Source: an uncultured Alistipes sp. | GTDB lineage: Bacteria; Bacteroidota; Bacteroidia; Bacteroidales; Rikenellaceae | Length of the DNA: 64,000 bases | Direction of reading: 5' to 3' | NCBI GenBank assembly: GCA_947623305.1 | Contig: CANQGQ010000012.1 | Span: forward strand, 1-64,000 | In this document: positions 19,927 to 34,812 of the stretch, in pieces | Numbering within the stretch: position 1 is the stretch's first letter | Layout of the letters: each line of letters opens with the position of its first letter | Notes under the pieces: generated by a model | Told to the model about the DNA's origin: nothing | What the model saw: the letters and a program-made list of their open reading frames with translations, nothing else | Databases searched by the model: none | Translations under genes and position numbers: made by a program

Positions 19927-22197
19927 TTATCGGCGGTCATCGGGCAATCGGCGACGTTCGCCGCCGATCGCGATTTCGACCGGTTCGCCCTCGTTCCGCA
20001 CCTCAACACCGTCGTGCGTTACGGTAACAGTCAATATCCGGCCTCGGTAGTCGACGCGGAAAGCGAGCGACCGCCACGCTTCGGGCAGATGGGGCGTGAA
20101 GTTCAACACGCCGTCGGCCATCCGCATACCGCCGAAGCCCTCGACCACAGCCAACCACGAACCGGCCATCGAGGTAACGTGGCACCCCTCCTCGACCTCG
20201 CGGTTGTAATCGTCCAGATCGAGGCGTGCGGTGCGCAGATAGAGTTCGTAAGCTTTGGCCGCATCGCCGATCTTCGCGGCGAGAATGGCATGGACGCAGG
20301 GCGACAACGACGATTCGTGCACCGTGCGGGCCTCGTAGAACCGGAAGTTGCGACGGATGGTCTCGTCATCGAACTGTTCCTGGAAAAGGTAAATGCCTTG
20401 CAGCACGTCGGCCTGTTTGATGAAGCACGAACGCAGGATGCGATCCCACGACCACTTTTGGTTGATAGGCCGTTCCGCCGGATCGAGTTCGCTGACCAGT
20501 ACCTGTTCCTTGTCCAAATAACCGTCCTGCTGGAGGAAGATGCCGCGTTCGCGGTCTTCGCCCAGATACATCTTGTCAACGATCTCCATCCAGCGGGCCG
20601 TTTCGGCCTGTTCGTCGAAATGCCGCTTCGCGCAGATGCGAGCATATGCTTCGGGGCGGTTCTCCCGCACCCAAGCCGCCGCCTCGGCCGCGTAACGCAT
20701 ACACCAACAAGCGATATAGGAGGTGTACCAATTGTTGTTGACGTTGTTTTCGTACTCGTTGGGACCCGTAACGCCCAACATCACATACTGCTGCCGCGCC
20801 TCCGACCAGGTGATGCGCTGCGCCCAGAACCGGGCGATGGACAACAAGACCTCCAAACCGCCCTCGGCCAGATAGGCCCGGTCGCCGGTATAACGGATAT
20901 AATTGAAAACGGCATAGGCGATGGCCCCGTTGCGGTGGATCTCCTCGAAGGTGATTTCCCACTCGTTGTGGCACTCTTCGCCGTTGATGGTTACCATCGG
21001 ATAGAGGGCCGCCCCCTCCTTGAAACCCAATTTGGCAGCATTTTCGATCGCCTTGTCCAACTGGTTGTAGCGATAGACGAGCAGTTCGCGGGCGACCTCC
21101 TGACCGGCGGTCGAGAGATAGAACGGCAGGCAATAAGCCTCCGTATCCCAATAGGTTACGCCGCCGTATTTCTCGCCCGTGAATCCCTTGGGGCCGATGT
21201 TCAGACGGGTATCGACGCCCGTATAGGTCTGCAACAGCATGAAGATGCAGAACCGGATGCCCTGCTGCGCCGCATCGTCGCCGTCGATAACGACATCGCA
21301 ACGGTGCCAGCGGGCCGCCCAAGCCTCCTCCTGCTCGTTCACCAACGCATCGAAACCGGCCTGCAATCCGTCAGCCGCCACCGCCTGCGCCGCAGATAGC
21401 AACTCCTCAGGCCGATGGTTCAACGACGAACAGATGCCCGTATATTTATACAAAGTAGCGGTCGTCCCCTTGGAGCGATGCACGGTCGCTGTCCGACGCG
21501 GTTTCTCGGGCACGGTCTCGCAGACAAATTGCGCCCCGTCCAATGCGACAGCCTGCGCCCAAGCGACTTCGAAGCCGCTTTTCCGCGTACAGCTCTGCGT
21601 GGCATCCTCCTCGGTGCGCACCGGTTCCCAGAATTTTTCGTCGTAGTTGGCATCGGAGTTCCGCACGTCGGCGTCGATGTAGGGCGAAAAGGTGATTTCG
21701 GCATCCCGATTCACGGGCGTAACGCTGTAACGGATCACGCCCAACTCGCGACGGGCCAGCGACAGGAACCGCACGGCCTCGACCTCCACTTCGGCCCCGT
21801 TTTTCAGGACGACGGTCATCCGGCGCGTCAACACCGAACGGCGCATGTCCATTTCACGGTAAAATCGCTTCACCTCGCACTGCGCCAGGTCGAGTTCCTC
21901 GCCGTCGATGCGCACGTCGACCCCGATCCAGAAAGCGGCATTCAACACCTTGGCGAAATACTCGGGATAGCCGTTTTTCCACCACCCTACGCGGGTTTTG
22001 TCGGGATAGTAGACGCCGCCGATATAGTTGCCCTGCAACGAGGGGCCCGAATAGTGCTCCTCGAAATTGGCACGGCCGCCCATCACGCCGTTGCCCAACG
22101 CGAAGAGCGATTCGGACGACTTCACGCGCGAAGGATCGAAATCGTTTTCGGTCAACAACCACGGGTCGATGCCCAGATTCAGTCGATTGCTTTGCAT
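19927..22197 (-). CDS. GH65 maltose phosphorylase
   Basis: 756 residues from the ATG at 22197, which gives the standard family start (MQSNRLNLGIDPWLLTENDF). In-frame codons further upstream lie inside the pgmB gene and are not used. GH65 landmarks are an N-terminal super-sandwich, 'GGVTYWDTE' and the acid motif GVTGPNEYENN with Glu481, matching Glu487 of the Lactobacillus brevis maltose phosphorylase as I recall it. There is no signal peptide, so the enzyme is cytoplasmic. It would convert maltose and phosphate to glucose and beta-glucose-1-phosphate. The overlap of 19 bp with beta-phosphoglucomutase strongly supports this. Kojibiose or trehalose phosphorylase is the alternative, but the starch context favours maltose. 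Confidence 0.9.
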   Translation of the reverse strand: MQSNRLNLGIDPWLLTENDFDPSRVKSSESLFALGNGVMGGRANFEEHYSGPSLQGNYIGGVYYPDKTRVGWWKNGYPEYFAKVLNAAFWIGVDVRIDGEELDLAQCEVKRFYREMDMRRSVLTRRMTVVLKNGAEVEVEAVRFLSLARRELGVIRYSVTPVNRDAEITFSPYIDADVRNSDANYDEKFWEPVRTEEDATQSCTRKSGFEVAWAQAVALDGAQFVCETVPEKPRRTATVHRSKGTTATLYKYTGICSSLNHRPEELLSAAQAVAADGLQAGFDALVNEQEEAWAARWHRCDVVIDGDDAAQQGIRFCIFMLLQTYTGVDTRLNIGPKGFTGEKYGGVTYWDTEAYCLPFYLSTAGQEVARELLVYRYNQLDKAIENAAKLGFKEGAALYPMVTINGEECHNEWEITFEEIHRNGAIAYAVFNYIRYTGDRAYLAEGGLEVLLSIARFWAQRITWSEARQQYVMLGVTGPNEYENNVNNNWYTSYIACWCMRYAAEAAAWVRENRPEAYARICAKRHFDEQAETARWMEIVDKMYLGEDRERGIFLQQDGYLDKEQVLVSELDPAERPINQKWSWDRILRSCFIKQADVLQGIYLFQEQFDDETIRRNFRFYEARTVHESSLSPCVHAILAAKIGDAAKAYELYLRTARLDLDDYNREVEEGCHVTSMAGSWLAVVEGFGGMRMADGVLNFTPHLPEAWRSLAFRVDYRGRILTVTVTHDGVEVRNEGEPVEIAIGGERRRLPDDRR

Positions 22198-22835
22198 AGT
22201 GCTTCGTATGTGAAATTTTCGAATGTCGTGATTCCCGTCGTCGCGCGGGCGAGCGACCGATCGCCGCCGACGCCCACCGACCGCATGCCGGCCCGTGCCG
22301 CCGCTTCGATGCCCGCCGCCGCATCCTCGAAGACGACGCATTTTTCTGAAACGGCGTTTAGCAATTCCGCCCCTTTTAAGAAAACTTCGGGGTCGGGCTT
22401 GGCTCGCGAAACGAGCGTGCCGTCGACAATGGCATCGAAGACGTCGCGCAAAGCGCACCGGTCGAGAATCGTTCCGGCATTCTTCGACGCCGATCCGAGG
22501 GCGATTTTGACCCCGTGCCGTTTCAGATCGGCCAGAAAGTCGCGCACGCCGGGCAACACGTCGTCGGGCGTCATGGTCGAGACGTAACTCAGATAGCGGT
22601 CATTCTTTTCGGCCGCCAAACGCTCTTTCTCCTCCTGCGAGAAGCGGTTCTCCATGCCGCCGGCCCGCAACACGATGTCGAGCGAGGCCATCCGGCTCAC
22701 GCCCTTGGTCGCTTCGCCCTGCTCGGGCGTGAACTCGAACCCAAGGTCGTGCGCCAAATCGGCCCACGCCCGATAGTGGAAGCGTGCGGTGTCGACCAGC
22801 ACGCCGTCCAGATCGAATAGGCAACAGGCAATCAT
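22179..22835 (-). CDS. pgmB: Beta-phosphoglucomutase
   Basis: 218-residue HAD-family protein. The nucleophile motif FDLDGVLVDT (Asp8 and Asp10), the cap region 'GVSRMAS', the 'GSASKN' motif II and the 'VFEDAAAGIEAA' motif IV are all present. It converts beta-glucose-1-phosphate to glucose-6-phosphate, the step after a GH65 phosphorylase. It sits 1 bp after the MFS gene and overlaps the GH65 gene by 19 bp, so the three are translationally coupled. Confidence 0.94.
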   Translation of the reverse strand: MIACCLFDLDGVLVDTARFHYRAWADLAHDLGFEFTPEQGEATKGVSRMASLDIVLRAGGMENRFSQEEKERLAAEKNDRYLSYVSTMTPDDVLPGVRDFLADLKRHGVKIALGSASKNAGTILDRCALRDVFDAIVDGTLVSRAKPDPEVFLKGAELLNAVSEKCVVFEDAAAGIEAAARAGMRSVGVGGDRSLARATTGITTFENFTYEALCKAID

Positions 22836-22836
22836 C

Positions 22837-24171
22837 TTATTTCTCTTTAACGAAATATACCGAAACAGCCGCCAGCAGCATCAACACGCCGGCCAGACCG
22901 ATCATCGACATCGCATCGGAAGCGAAGATATGCTGCACGATCAGACCGCCCGTCAATCCGATGACGATCTGCGGGATGGTGATCGTGAAGTTGAAGATGC
23001 CCATGTAAACGCCCATGTGATGGGCATCGACCGCTCGCGAGAGGATCGAATAGGGCATGGCCAGAATACCGGCCCACGCGATGCCGATGCCGATCATGGG
23101 CAGCATCAGGGCATACTGGTCGTGCAATTGCGTCAACCCGAGGAATCCGGCGGCACCGAACAACAGGCTCACCGCATAGACGAGTTTATTGCCGTAACGA
23201 GCGGCCACCCCGCCCATGACGAGCGACACGAGACACGCCGGAATCGGATAGATGCCGTTCAGCACGCCGACCCACGTTTGGGTAGCGCCCTCCGAGAGAA
23301 CCACACCTGTTTCGTGATCGGTAACGACGCCCGTGATAGCACTTTTCAGATAGGTCCACATCAGAAAGAGCGATGCCCACGAGAAAAACTGCACGACGCC
23401 CAACTGCAACATCACACGCGGGATGTTGCGCATCAATGCAAAGAACGAAAGCCGTTCGCTCGCGGCCGCCGCGCCAGCCTTGCCCGAAGCCGCATCGGCG
23501 GCATTCGCGCCATCATCGTATTTAGAAAACTCCTCGGGCGGATATTCGCGGGTGCGGAACGACGTAACGAGTACCGTAGCCAACAGAATGGCGCCGCCTA
23601 TATAATAGGAATAGGCGATATGGTCGGCCACCTCGCCCGGCCGCACCTCGTCGGAGATGCCCAGATGGGTCAACAGCAAAGGCAGCACGGCGCCGACGAC
23701 CGCCCCGAGATTGATCAAGAATGTTTGGACGACATAGCCTTTGGTCTTTTGCTCGTCGTTGAGCATATCGGCCACCAACGCGCGGAACGGCTGCATCGTT
23801 ACGTTGAACGACAAATCCATGAACAAGAGGATGAACGCGCCCATCGCCAACGGAGCGAAGGCCAGCAAGACCGGACAATTGGGCATCAAGGCCAAAGCAA
23901 GGGTCGAAATGATCGCTCCGCCGAGAATGAACGGAATACGTCGGCCGAAGCGCGTCCAGGTGCCGTCGGAAAAGAGTCCGACGATGGGCTGCACGACCAA
24001 TCCGGCTAACGGAGCCGCCAACCAAAAATAACTCAATTGATGCACGTCGGCCCCCAACGATTCGAAGATGGTCGAAGTATTCGAATTCTGGAGCGAATAG
24101 CCGATCTGCACGCCCAAAAAGCCGAAGCTGAGATTCCAGATTTGCCAAAAGGACAAATTAGGTTTTTTCAT
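22837..24171 (-). CDS. MFS/GPH-type maltose transporter
   Basis: 444 residues with about 12 predicted membrane helices. The N-terminal motifs 'FWQIWNLSFGFLGVQIGYSLQ' type and 'GLFSDGTWTRFGRRIPFI' are those of the SLC45-like/GPH sugar transporters found beside maltose phosphorylases in Bacteroidetes. The conserved D-x-x-x-x-R-x-G-R-R loop is intact. It would carry maltose from periplasm to cytoplasm for the GH65 enzyme. It is the first gene of the minus-strand locus and diverges from the sensor kinase gene over 190 bp. Confidence 0.9.
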   Translation of the reverse strand: MKKPNLSFWQIWNLSFGFLGVQIGYSLQNSNTSTIFESLGADVHQLSYFWLAAPLAGLVVQPIVGLFSDGTWTRFGRRIPFILGGAIISTLALALMPNCPVLLAFAPLAMGAFILLFMDLSFNVTMQPFRALVADMLNDEQKTKGYVVQTFLINLGAVVGAVLPLLLTHLGISDEVRPGEVADHIAYSYYIGGAILLATVLVTSFRTREYPPEEFSKYDDGANAADAASGKAGAAAASERLSFFALMRNIPRVMLQLGVVQFFSWASLFLMWTYLKSAITGVVTDHETGVVLSEGATQTWVGVLNGIYPIPACLVSLVMGGVAARYGNKLVYAVSLLFGAAGFLGLTQLHDQYALMLPMIGIGIAWAGILAMPYSILSRAVDAHHMGVYMGIFNFTITIPQIVIGLTGGLIVQHIFASDAMSMIGLAGVLMLLAAVSVYFVKEK

Positions 24172-24204
24172 GTCGATTTAGGAATAGCGGTTAGGTTGCT
24201 TATG

Positions 24205-24235
24205 CAAATTTTAACAAAACAATCGAGAAAAGCAA
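24205..24235 (-). promoter_or_regulatory. Possible promoter of the starch/maltose locus
   Basis: On the minus strand TTG (24233-24235) and TAAAATTTG (24205-24213) are separated by 19 bp, about 34 bp upstream of the MFS start codon. The -7 half has one extra base compared with TAnnTTTG, so the match is imperfect. Confidence 0.4.
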
Positions 24236-24301
24236 CGCTCCGCCCCCGAACGGTGGATTTTCAAGGACGAACCGCACGAAAAACGCCGTGAACGGAAAAA
24301 A

Positions 24302-24333
24302 TTTGGATTATTCGGCAGAAGTTCTTACTTTTG
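24302..24333 (+). promoter_or_regulatory. Promoter of the LytS/LytTR operon
   Basis: TTTG (24302-24305), a 20 bp spacer and TACTTTTG (24326-24333) match the Bacteroidetes housekeeping promoter exactly. The GTG start of the kinase follows at 24362. Confidence 0.75.
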
Positions 24334-24361
24334 AATAAGAGTTGAGAGACCGTTTTTCGCC

Positions 24362-25768
24362 GTGAAAGAGCTCCGCACCGCATCCATCATCCATCTGTTC
24401 GCCCTGGTGCACGCCTGCATCGTCATCCTGTGCCAGGCGTTCGGCGTGCAGGACGAACTCCTGCTGACCGCCGCAACGATCGCCCTCATCAGCATCATCT
24501 GTTTCCGCAAACAACGAAGCATCGACGTCGTGGCCGCCTGGGTCATCGTCGGCAACATCATCGGATTCATCATCGGCACCTACGGAGCCCGCCTGCTGCG
24601 ACTGGCCATCGCCAACGATACGATCGTCCACGTCATCACCACGCTGCTCACGACCGAAATTCTCGGATTCGGCGTGCTCTTTCTGCTGCGGCTCTTCCGG
24701 CATCCGGAGCAACCGGACGACAAACCGGTGCCGACAGCCCAATCGGTTTCGCAAGGAGGCCCCGACATTCGGCAAGTGCTGTTCGTGCTCGGCATCATCA
24801 TGCTGCTGCGCATCGGCTATTCGCTGTTTTTCAGCAACTACCTCACCGAGGATATATTCCGGCACTTCTTCCGGCTGCTGTTCAGCAACTCGTTAGCCAC
24901 CTTGACGCTCATCTGCTGCAACATCATCTACATCCGCATCTCCCGCCGGCGGGCCTGGTACAACCGGCCGCTGCTCCACATCATGGGCGTCGTCATCGAA
25001 TCAATGCTGCTCGCCGTCCTCACCGCGTTCGTCATCGGCTACGACCTTCCTTTCGGTACACCGACCCCATTCGCCGAAGGGTCGTTCCTGCAAACGAGCG
25101 TTCTGCTGCTGCTGGTCAACATCATCATCTATCTCATCGTGCTGGCAGGCGACTACATCTGGCTGACCCGCAACCAGCTGCACCGCGAACGCGACAAACG
25201 CCACTTAGCCCAGTTCCGCTACAGCCTGCTCAAACAACAGGTCAATCCCCACTTCCTGTTCAACTCGCTGAACATCCTCAGCGGGTTGGTCGAGGAGAAC
25301 AAGAATCCCGAAGCCAACGAATACATCCGCAAATTGGCGTCGCTCTACCGCTACATGCTGCAAAACGAAAAAGAGACCTTCGTACGGCTGTGCGACGAAC
25401 TGGCCTTCACCCGACAATACATCGACCTGCTGAAGGTGCGTTTCCCCGACGGATTCCAGGTCGAATACCGCATTGATCCGCAAGCCTCCAACAGTTACAT
25501 CGTTCCCTGCTGTCTCCAGATGCTGATCGAAAATGCGTTGAAACACAACATCGTGCGGTCGGAAAAGCCATTGCATATCGTCATCGAGGCCACGCCGCAA
25601 CGGATCACCGTAGTCAACAATCTGCAACCCCGCTACGCCGACAACGGGTCGGGAAGCACCCGTTTCGGGCTGGCCAACATATCGCAACAATACCGCGGCA
25701 TACTCGGCCGGGAGATCGTCGTTCGAAAGAACGAAACGGAATTCCGGGTCGAACTGCCCCTAATCTGA
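24362..25768 (+). CDS. LytS/YehU-type sensor histidine kinase
   Basis: 468 residues beginning with GTG. The N-terminal half has about eight hydrophobic helices, then a short linker and a His_kinase domain with His297 in the motif QQVNPHFLFNSLN. The ATPase half shows 'LIENALKHNI' (N box) and a shortened G region 'RFGLANISQQY'. Enzymes of this kind sense signals at the membrane and phosphorylate a LytTR regulator; here that is the next gene, 8 bp downstream. Its divergent position next to the starch locus suggests a regulatory link, but that is inference. Known sus systems use SusR or hybrid two-component regulators instead. Confidence 0.88.
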   Translation: MKELRTASIIHLFALVHACIVILCQAFGVQDELLLTAATIALISIICFRKQRSIDVVAAWVIVGNIIGFIIGTYGARLLRLAIANDTIVHVITTLLTTEILGFGVLFLLRLFRHPEQPDDKPVPTAQSVSQGGPDIRQVLFVLGIIMLLRIGYSLFFSNYLTEDIFRHFFRLLFSNSLATLTLICCNIIYIRISRRRAWYNRPLLHIMGVVIESMLLAVLTAFVIGYDLPFGTPTPFAEGSFLQTSVLLLLVNIIIYLIVLAGDYIWLTRNQLHRERDKRHLAQFRYSLLKQQVNPHFLFNSLNILSGLVEENKNPEANEYIRKLASLYRYMLQNEKETFVRLCDELAFTRQYIDLLKVRFPDGFQVEYRIDPQASNSYIVPCCLQMLIENALKHNIVRSEKPLHIVIEATPQRITVVNNLQPRYADNGSGSTRFGLANISQQYRGILGREIVVRKNETEFRVELPLI

Positions 25769-25776
25769 AACCGGTC

Positions 25777-26550
25777 ATGAACGTACTCATCATCGAAGAC
25801 GAACCCGTCGCCCGACAGATGCTGGCCCACCTGCTCGTGCAGCATTTTCCGGACATCGCGATCTGCGGGCTGCTCGACAGCGTGGATCAGAGTGTCGCCT
25901 GGCTCGAAAGCCACCCCGCTCCCGATGCGATTTTCATGGACATCCAGCTCGGCGACGGCCAGGCATTCGACATTTTCGAACGCACGACGATCGACTGTCC
26001 CGTAGTCATGACCACGGCCTACGATCACTATGCGGTCAAAGCCTTCGAGGTAAATTCCATCGACTATTTATTGAAACCCATCGGACTGCCCGACCTGCAA
26101 CGGGCTGTCGATCGTTGCCGCAACCGCCGCCGGCAAACTGGATTCGACCTCGGGCAGCTGCGCGAATTGCGGGAAGCGCTCACGGCAAGACCGGAACCGC
26201 GTTACAAACAACGTTACTTGTTGCGTTTCAACGACAAACTCGTCATGGTCGAAACATCGCAAATCGCCTACTTCTACTCCGAACAGGGCAGCACCTATCT
26301 GATGACGGTCGCAGGAGAAAAGTATCTGATGGACACCTCATTGGACACGATTTGCGAGGAGATGGACCCGGCCCGCTTCTTCCGGATTTCGCGCAGTTGC
26401 ATCATTTCGGGCGACGGCATCGGAAGCGTCGCGAAACGGTTGGGCAACCGGTTGAAACTCAAGCTGAAGCCGGAAAACGACATTGATTCGTTCGTCAGTC
26501 GAGCCAAAACCGCCGAGTTCATCGCCTGGCTCGAAAACGGCGGAAAATAA
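25777..26550 (+). CDS. LytTR-family response regulator
   Basis: 257 residues. The receiver domain (1-120) has the acidic pocket 'IEDEP' and the phospho-acceptor Asp55 (FMDIQLGD), followed by 'TTAYDHYAVKAFEVNSIDYLLKP'. The C-terminal LytTR DNA-binding domain (about 150-250) includes 'RYLLRFNDKLVMVETSQIAYFYSE' type sequence and 'FFRISRSCIISGDGI'. It is the partner of the upstream kinase. LytTR proteins bind direct repeats; no such sites were identified with confidence in the divergent intergenic region. Confidence 0.92.
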   Translation: MNVLIIEDEPVARQMLAHLLVQHFPDIAICGLLDSVDQSVAWLESHPAPDAIFMDIQLGDGQAFDIFERTTIDCPVVMTTAYDHYAVKAFEVNSIDYLLKPIGLPDLQRAVDRCRNRRRQTGFDLGQLRELREALTARPEPRYKQRYLLRFNDKLVMVETSQIAYFYSEQGSTYLMTVAGEKYLMDTSLDTICEEMDPARFFRISRSCIISGDGIGSVAKRLGNRLKLKLKPENDIDSFVSRAKTAEFIAWLENGGK

Positions 26551-26593
26551 ATCCGGAATCGTCTTTCAAAAACAAGCGCACCCGATCTATAAA

Positions 26594-26633
26594 AAAGCGG
26601 GACGGACTTCTTTAAGGAAGCTCGTCCCGCTTT
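26594..26633 (-). terminator. Terminator of the rpoBC operon
   Basis: An 11 bp stem (AAAGCGGGACG / CGTCCCGCTTT) lies 23 bp after the rpoC stop. On the minus strand it runs into TTTTTTATA. Its loop can form a further small CTTC/GAAG pairing. The stem also lies just after the response regulator on the plus strand and may work in both directions. Confidence 0.85.
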
Positions 26634-26656
26634 CGATTGATCCGAAACTCGGAATT

Positions 26657-30916
<4,260 letters not shown>

Positions 30917-30951
30917 AGAATTTGTTGTTTTTCTTATCCTCTGTTACTCAA

Positions 30952-33900
30952 CTACTCCAGTTTGATGGACAGTGCCAGACCGCGCAACTCGTGCAGCAGA
31001 ACGTTCATCGCCTCGGGGATACCCGGTTTCGGCAGATTGTCGCCCTTGACGATGGCTTCGTAAGCTTTCGCACGGCCCGTTACGTCATCGGACTTGACGG
31101 TCAGAATCTCCTGCAGGATGTTGGCGGCGCCGAAGCCCTCGAGCGCCCAAACCTCCATCTCGCCGAAACGCTGACCACCGAACTGCGCCTTACCGCCCAA
31201 CGGCTGCTGGGTGATGAGCGAGTAGGGGCCGATGGAACGAGCGTGCATCTTGTCGTCGATCATGTGGCCCAGCTTGAGGAAGTAGGTTACGCCGACCGTT
31301 GCAGGCTGGTCGAAGCGTTCGCCCGTTTCGCCGTTGTAGAGATAGGTGCGGCCGCTGCGCGGAAGGCCCGCTTTGGCGACGTATTCGTTGATCTGGTCGA
31401 GCGAAGCGCCGTCGAAAATCGGCGTTGCGAACTTCATTCCCAGCTCGCGACCGGCCCAACCGAGCACAGCCTCATAGATCTGGCCCAAGTTCATACGCGA
31501 AGGCACGCCCAACGGGTTCAACACGATGTCGACGATCGTACCATCCTCCAAGAACGGCATATCTTCGTCGCGCACGACCTTCGCCACGATACCCTTGTTA
31601 CCGTGGCGGCCGGCCATCTTGTCGCCCACCTTCAGTTTGCGCTTCTTGGCGATATAAACCTTCGCCATCTGGATGACGCCCGTCTGCGGCAGTTCGTCGC
31701 CGTTCGTGAGGTTGTATTTCTCACGCTTCGTAGCAGCATCGGCCTTCTTCCACTCGATCGTATAGTTGTTGACCGTCGTTTCGATCAATCCGTCGATGTG
31801 CGCGTCGCCCGTCCAGTTGCAGGTTCCGAGGTTGAGATACCCCATCGCCGCACCGGTCTTCTCGTCGATCGTCTTGCGCGAAATTTCGTCCAGCATCTTC
31901 TGCGTGAACTTCGCACCGGCCGGATACAATTCGACCCCGTAGTAGTCGGTGATTCCGGTCGTGGTCTTCCCCTGAAGCAACGACCACAATTTGGCGACGA
32001 GCCGTTTCGTCAGCTCCGCAATCTCGGTAACGAACTGTTCGTCGACCTTCTCCAACTGGACTTTTTCGGCATTTTTGCCCTTCTTGTTCTCCTTGTTGGC
32101 CCGGCTGTACAGTTTCGTGTCGATTACGACGCCGTGCAACGAAGGTTGGGCTTTCAGCGAAGCATCCTTCACATCGCCCGCCTTGTCGCCGAAAATGGCG
32201 CGCAAGAGTTTCTCCTCGGGCGAAGGATCGCTCTCGCCCTTCGGGGTGATTTTACCGATCAGGATATCGCCCGGCTCGACGTTGGCGCCGATGCGGATGA
32301 TACCGTTCGCATCGAGGTCTTTCGTGGCATCTTCCGAGACGTTCGGAATATCGGAGGTCAATTCCTCGACACCGCGCTTGGTGTCGCGCACCTCCATGAT
32401 GTATTCGTCGACGTGCACCGACGTATAAATATCCTCGCGCTGGATGCGTTCGGAAATCACAATGGCATCCTCGAAGTTGTATCCCTTCCAAGGCATGTAT
32501 GCCACCTTCAAGTTGCGGCCCAACGCCAACTCGCCGTTCTGCGTCGAATAGCCCTCGGTCAGAATCTGGCCTTTCGTTACCCGATCGCCCGTCAGCACGG
32601 TCGGCTTCAACGTTACCGACGTATTCTGGTTCGTACGACGGTAGCGCGGCAATTCGTAGGTCGTGATCTCGGGAGCGAACGAAACGAGCACCTCGTCGGG
32701 CGTCCGGTCGTAGCGGATCTGAATCTTCGTGGCATCGGCGAACGTAACCTCGCCATCGCCCTCGGCGACGATCTGGATGCGGCTGTCGATAATCATGTCC
32801 TTCTCCAGGCCGGTACCGACGATCGGCGCCTCGGTCGTTACCAACGGCACGGCCTGACGCATCATGTTTGCACCCATCAACGCACGGTTGGCATCGTCGT
32901 GCTCCAAGAACGGGATCAGACTGGCAGCGATCGACGCAATCTGGTTCGGGGCGACGTCCATCAACGTAACCTCGTTGGCCGTAACGACGGGGAAATCGGC
33001 CCCTTCGCGCGCTTTGATACGCTCCGGCTGCAAGAAATGGCCCTCGTCGTCGATCGGCATGTTCGACTGCGCGACGATCTGCCCCTCCTCCTCTTCGGCG
33101 GAGTAGTAGCGGATATGGGAATTGTCCATGTCGATTTTCCCGCCTTCAACCTTGCGATAAGGGGTTTCAATAAAACCCATCGGCGAGATTTTCGCATAGA
33201 CGCACAACGACGAAATCAGACCGATGTTCGGGCCTTCCGGCGATTCGATCGGGCACAGACGTCCGTAGTGGGTATAGTGCACGTCTCGCACCTCGAAACC
33301 GGCGCGATCGCGCGACAGACCGCCCGGGCCGAGGGCCGACAGACGGCGTTTGTGGGTGATTTCGGCCAACGGGTTGATTTGATCCATGAACTGCGACAAC
33401 TGCGACGTGCCGAAGAACGAATTGATGACCGAAGACAACGTTTTGGCGTTGATGAGGTCGACGGGCGTAAACACTTCGTTATCACGCACGTTCATCCGTT
33501 CGCGGATGGTACGAGCCATGCGGACGAAGCCGACCGAGAACTGATTCGAAAGCTGCTCGCCCACCGTGCGAACGCGACGGTTCGACAAGTGGTCGATGTC
33601 GTCGACTTCGGCTTTCGAGTTGATCAGTTGAATCAAGTATTTGATGATAGCGATGATGTCCTCGCGCGTCAACGTGCGGATCGCCGGGTCGATGTCCAAA
33701 TCCAGCTTCTTGTTGATGCGGTAACGACCCACGTCGCCCAAGTCGTAACGTTTGTCCGAGAAGAAAAGTTTCTCGATGACGTCGCGGGCGGTCGCCTCGT
33801 CGGGCGGCTCCGAAGCCCGCAACTGGCGATAGATGTACACCACCGCCTCCTTTTCGGAGTTGCAGGGATCTTTCTGCAACGTATTGTATATGATGGAAAA

Positions 33901-34812
33901 ATCAATGCCCGACTGGTTCTCCTTGTGCAGCAGAATCGTCTTGGCACCGCTTTCGATGATCTGGTCGATATGCTCCTCTTCGAGCACCGTCTCGCGATCG
34001 ACGATGATGTTGTTACGCTCGATGGAGACCACCTCGCCCGTATCCTCGTCCACGAAATCCTCGACCCAAGTCGAGAGCACACGAGCCGCCAGTTTCCGGC
34101 CAACCGCTTTTTTCAACGTAGCTTTGGAAACTTTCACTTCATCGGCAAGGTCGAAAATCTCCAGAATCTGCTGGTCGGCCTCGTAGCCGATGGCGCGCAA
34201 CAGCGTCGTAACGGGCAATTTCTTTTTACGGTCGATGTAGGCATACATCACGTTGTTGATGTCCGTAGCGAACTCGATCCACGAACCCTTGAAAGGGATG
34301 ATACGCGCGGAATAGAGTTTGGTGCCGTTGGTGTGCATGCTCTGCCCGAAGAAGACACCCGGCGAACGGTGCAACTGCGAAACGACGACGCGCTCAGCAC
34401 CGTTGATGACGAACGTACCCCGTTCGGTCATATAAGGGATCGTCCCGAAATAGACGTCCTGAATCACGACATCGAAATCCTCGTGTTCGGGATCGGTGCA
34501 GGAGAGTTTCAATTTGGCTTTCAGCGGCACGCTGTACGTCAAACCGCGCTCCAGACACTCTTCGATCGAGTAGCGCGGCGGGTCGATATAGTAGTCGATG
34601 AACTCCAGAACGAAATTGTTCCGGGTATCCGTAATCGGGAAATTCTCCTGAAAAACCTTGTACAGCCCTTCGTTCTTGCGATTTTCGGCTGTCGTGTCCA
34701 TCTGGAAAAAGTCCCGGAATGATTTGAGCTGGACCTCCAGCAAATCCGGGTAAGGCACCCGATTTTTTACTGTCGAAAAGCTAATTCTTTGTTGTGTTTT
34801 TGCTGTGGACAT
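30952..34812 (-). CDS. rpoB: RNA polymerase subunit beta
   Basis: 1286 residues from the ATG at 34812 ([15 protein letters not shown]). The frame is open for 35 codons further upstream, but that part is leader sequence with no family similarity. The rifampicin region reads [20 protein letters not shown] then LSALGPGGL, with the usual Asp, His and Ser residues, so no classical resistance substitution is seen. '[15 protein letters not shown]' and the C-terminal '[19 protein letters not shown]' motifs are intact. Confidence 0.99.
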   Translation of the reverse strand: MSTAKTQQRISFSTVKNRVPYPDLLEVQLKSFRDFFQMDTTAENRKNEGLYKVFQENFPITDTRNNFVLEFIDYYIDPPRYSIEECLERGLTYSVPLKAKLKLSCTDPEHEDFDVVIQDVYFGTIPYMTERGTFVINGAERVVVSQLHRSPGVFFGQSMHTNGTKLYSARIIPFKGSWIEFATDINNVMYAYIDRKKKLPVTTLLRAIGYEADQQILEIFDLADEVKVSKATLKKAVGRKLAARVLSTWVEDFVDEDTGEVVSIERNNIIVDRETVLEEEHIDQIIESGAKTILLHKENQSGIDFSIIYNTLQKDPCNSEKEAVVYIYRQLRASEPPDEATARDVIEKLFFSDKRYDLGDVGRYRINKKLDLDIDPAIRTLTREDIIAIIKYLIQLINSKAEVDDIDHLSNRRVRTVGEQLSNQFSVGFVRMARTIRERMNVRDNEVFTPVDLINAKTLSSVINSFFGTSQLSQFMDQINPLAEITHKRRLSALGPGGLSRDRAGFEVRDVHYTHYGRLCPIESPEGPNIGLISSLCVYAKISPMGFIETPYRKVEGGKIDMDNSHIRYYSAEEEEGQIVAQSNMPIDDEGHFLQPERIKAREGADFPVVTANEVTLMDVAPNQIASIAASLIPFLEHDDANRALMGANMMRQAVPLVTTEAPIVGTGLEKDMIIDSRIQIVAEGDGEVTFADATKIQIRYDRTPDEVLVSFAPEITTYELPRYRRTNQNTSVTLKPTVLTGDRVTKGQILTEGYSTQNGELALGRNLKVAYMPWKGYNFEDAIVISERIQREDIYTSVHVDEYIMEVRDTKRGVEELTSDIPNVSEDATKDLDANGIIRIGANVEPGDILIGKITPKGESDPSPEEKLLRAIFGDKAGDVKDASLKAQPSLHGVVIDTKLYSRANKENKKGKNAEKVQLEKVDEQFVTEIAELTKRLVAKLWSLLQGKTTTGITDYYGVELYPAGAKFTQKMLDEISRKTIDEKTGAAMGYLNLGTCNWTGDAHIDGLIETTVNNYTIEWKKADAATKREKYNLTNGDELPQTGVIQMAKVYIAKKRKLKVGDKMAGRHGNKGIVAKVVRDEDMPFLEDGTIVDIVLNPLGVPSRMNLGQIYEAVLGWAGRELGMKFATPIFDGASLDQINEYVAKAGLPRSGRTYLYNGETGERFDQPATVGVTYFLKLGHMIDDKMHARSIGPYSLITQQPLGGKAQFGGQRFGEMEVWALEGFGAANILQEILTVKSDDVTGRAKAYEAIVKGDNLPKPGIPEAMNVLLHELRGLALSIKLE

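Noticed and set aside
22198..22458. An 87-residue N-terminal extension of the GH65 protein
   Set aside because: It overlaps pgmB in another frame and is Arg-rich shadow sequence. MQSNRLNLGIDPW is the family start.
33360..33480. Rifampicin-resistance mutations in rpoB
   Set aside because: The region has the usual susceptible residues, FMDQ..., THKRR and LSALG.
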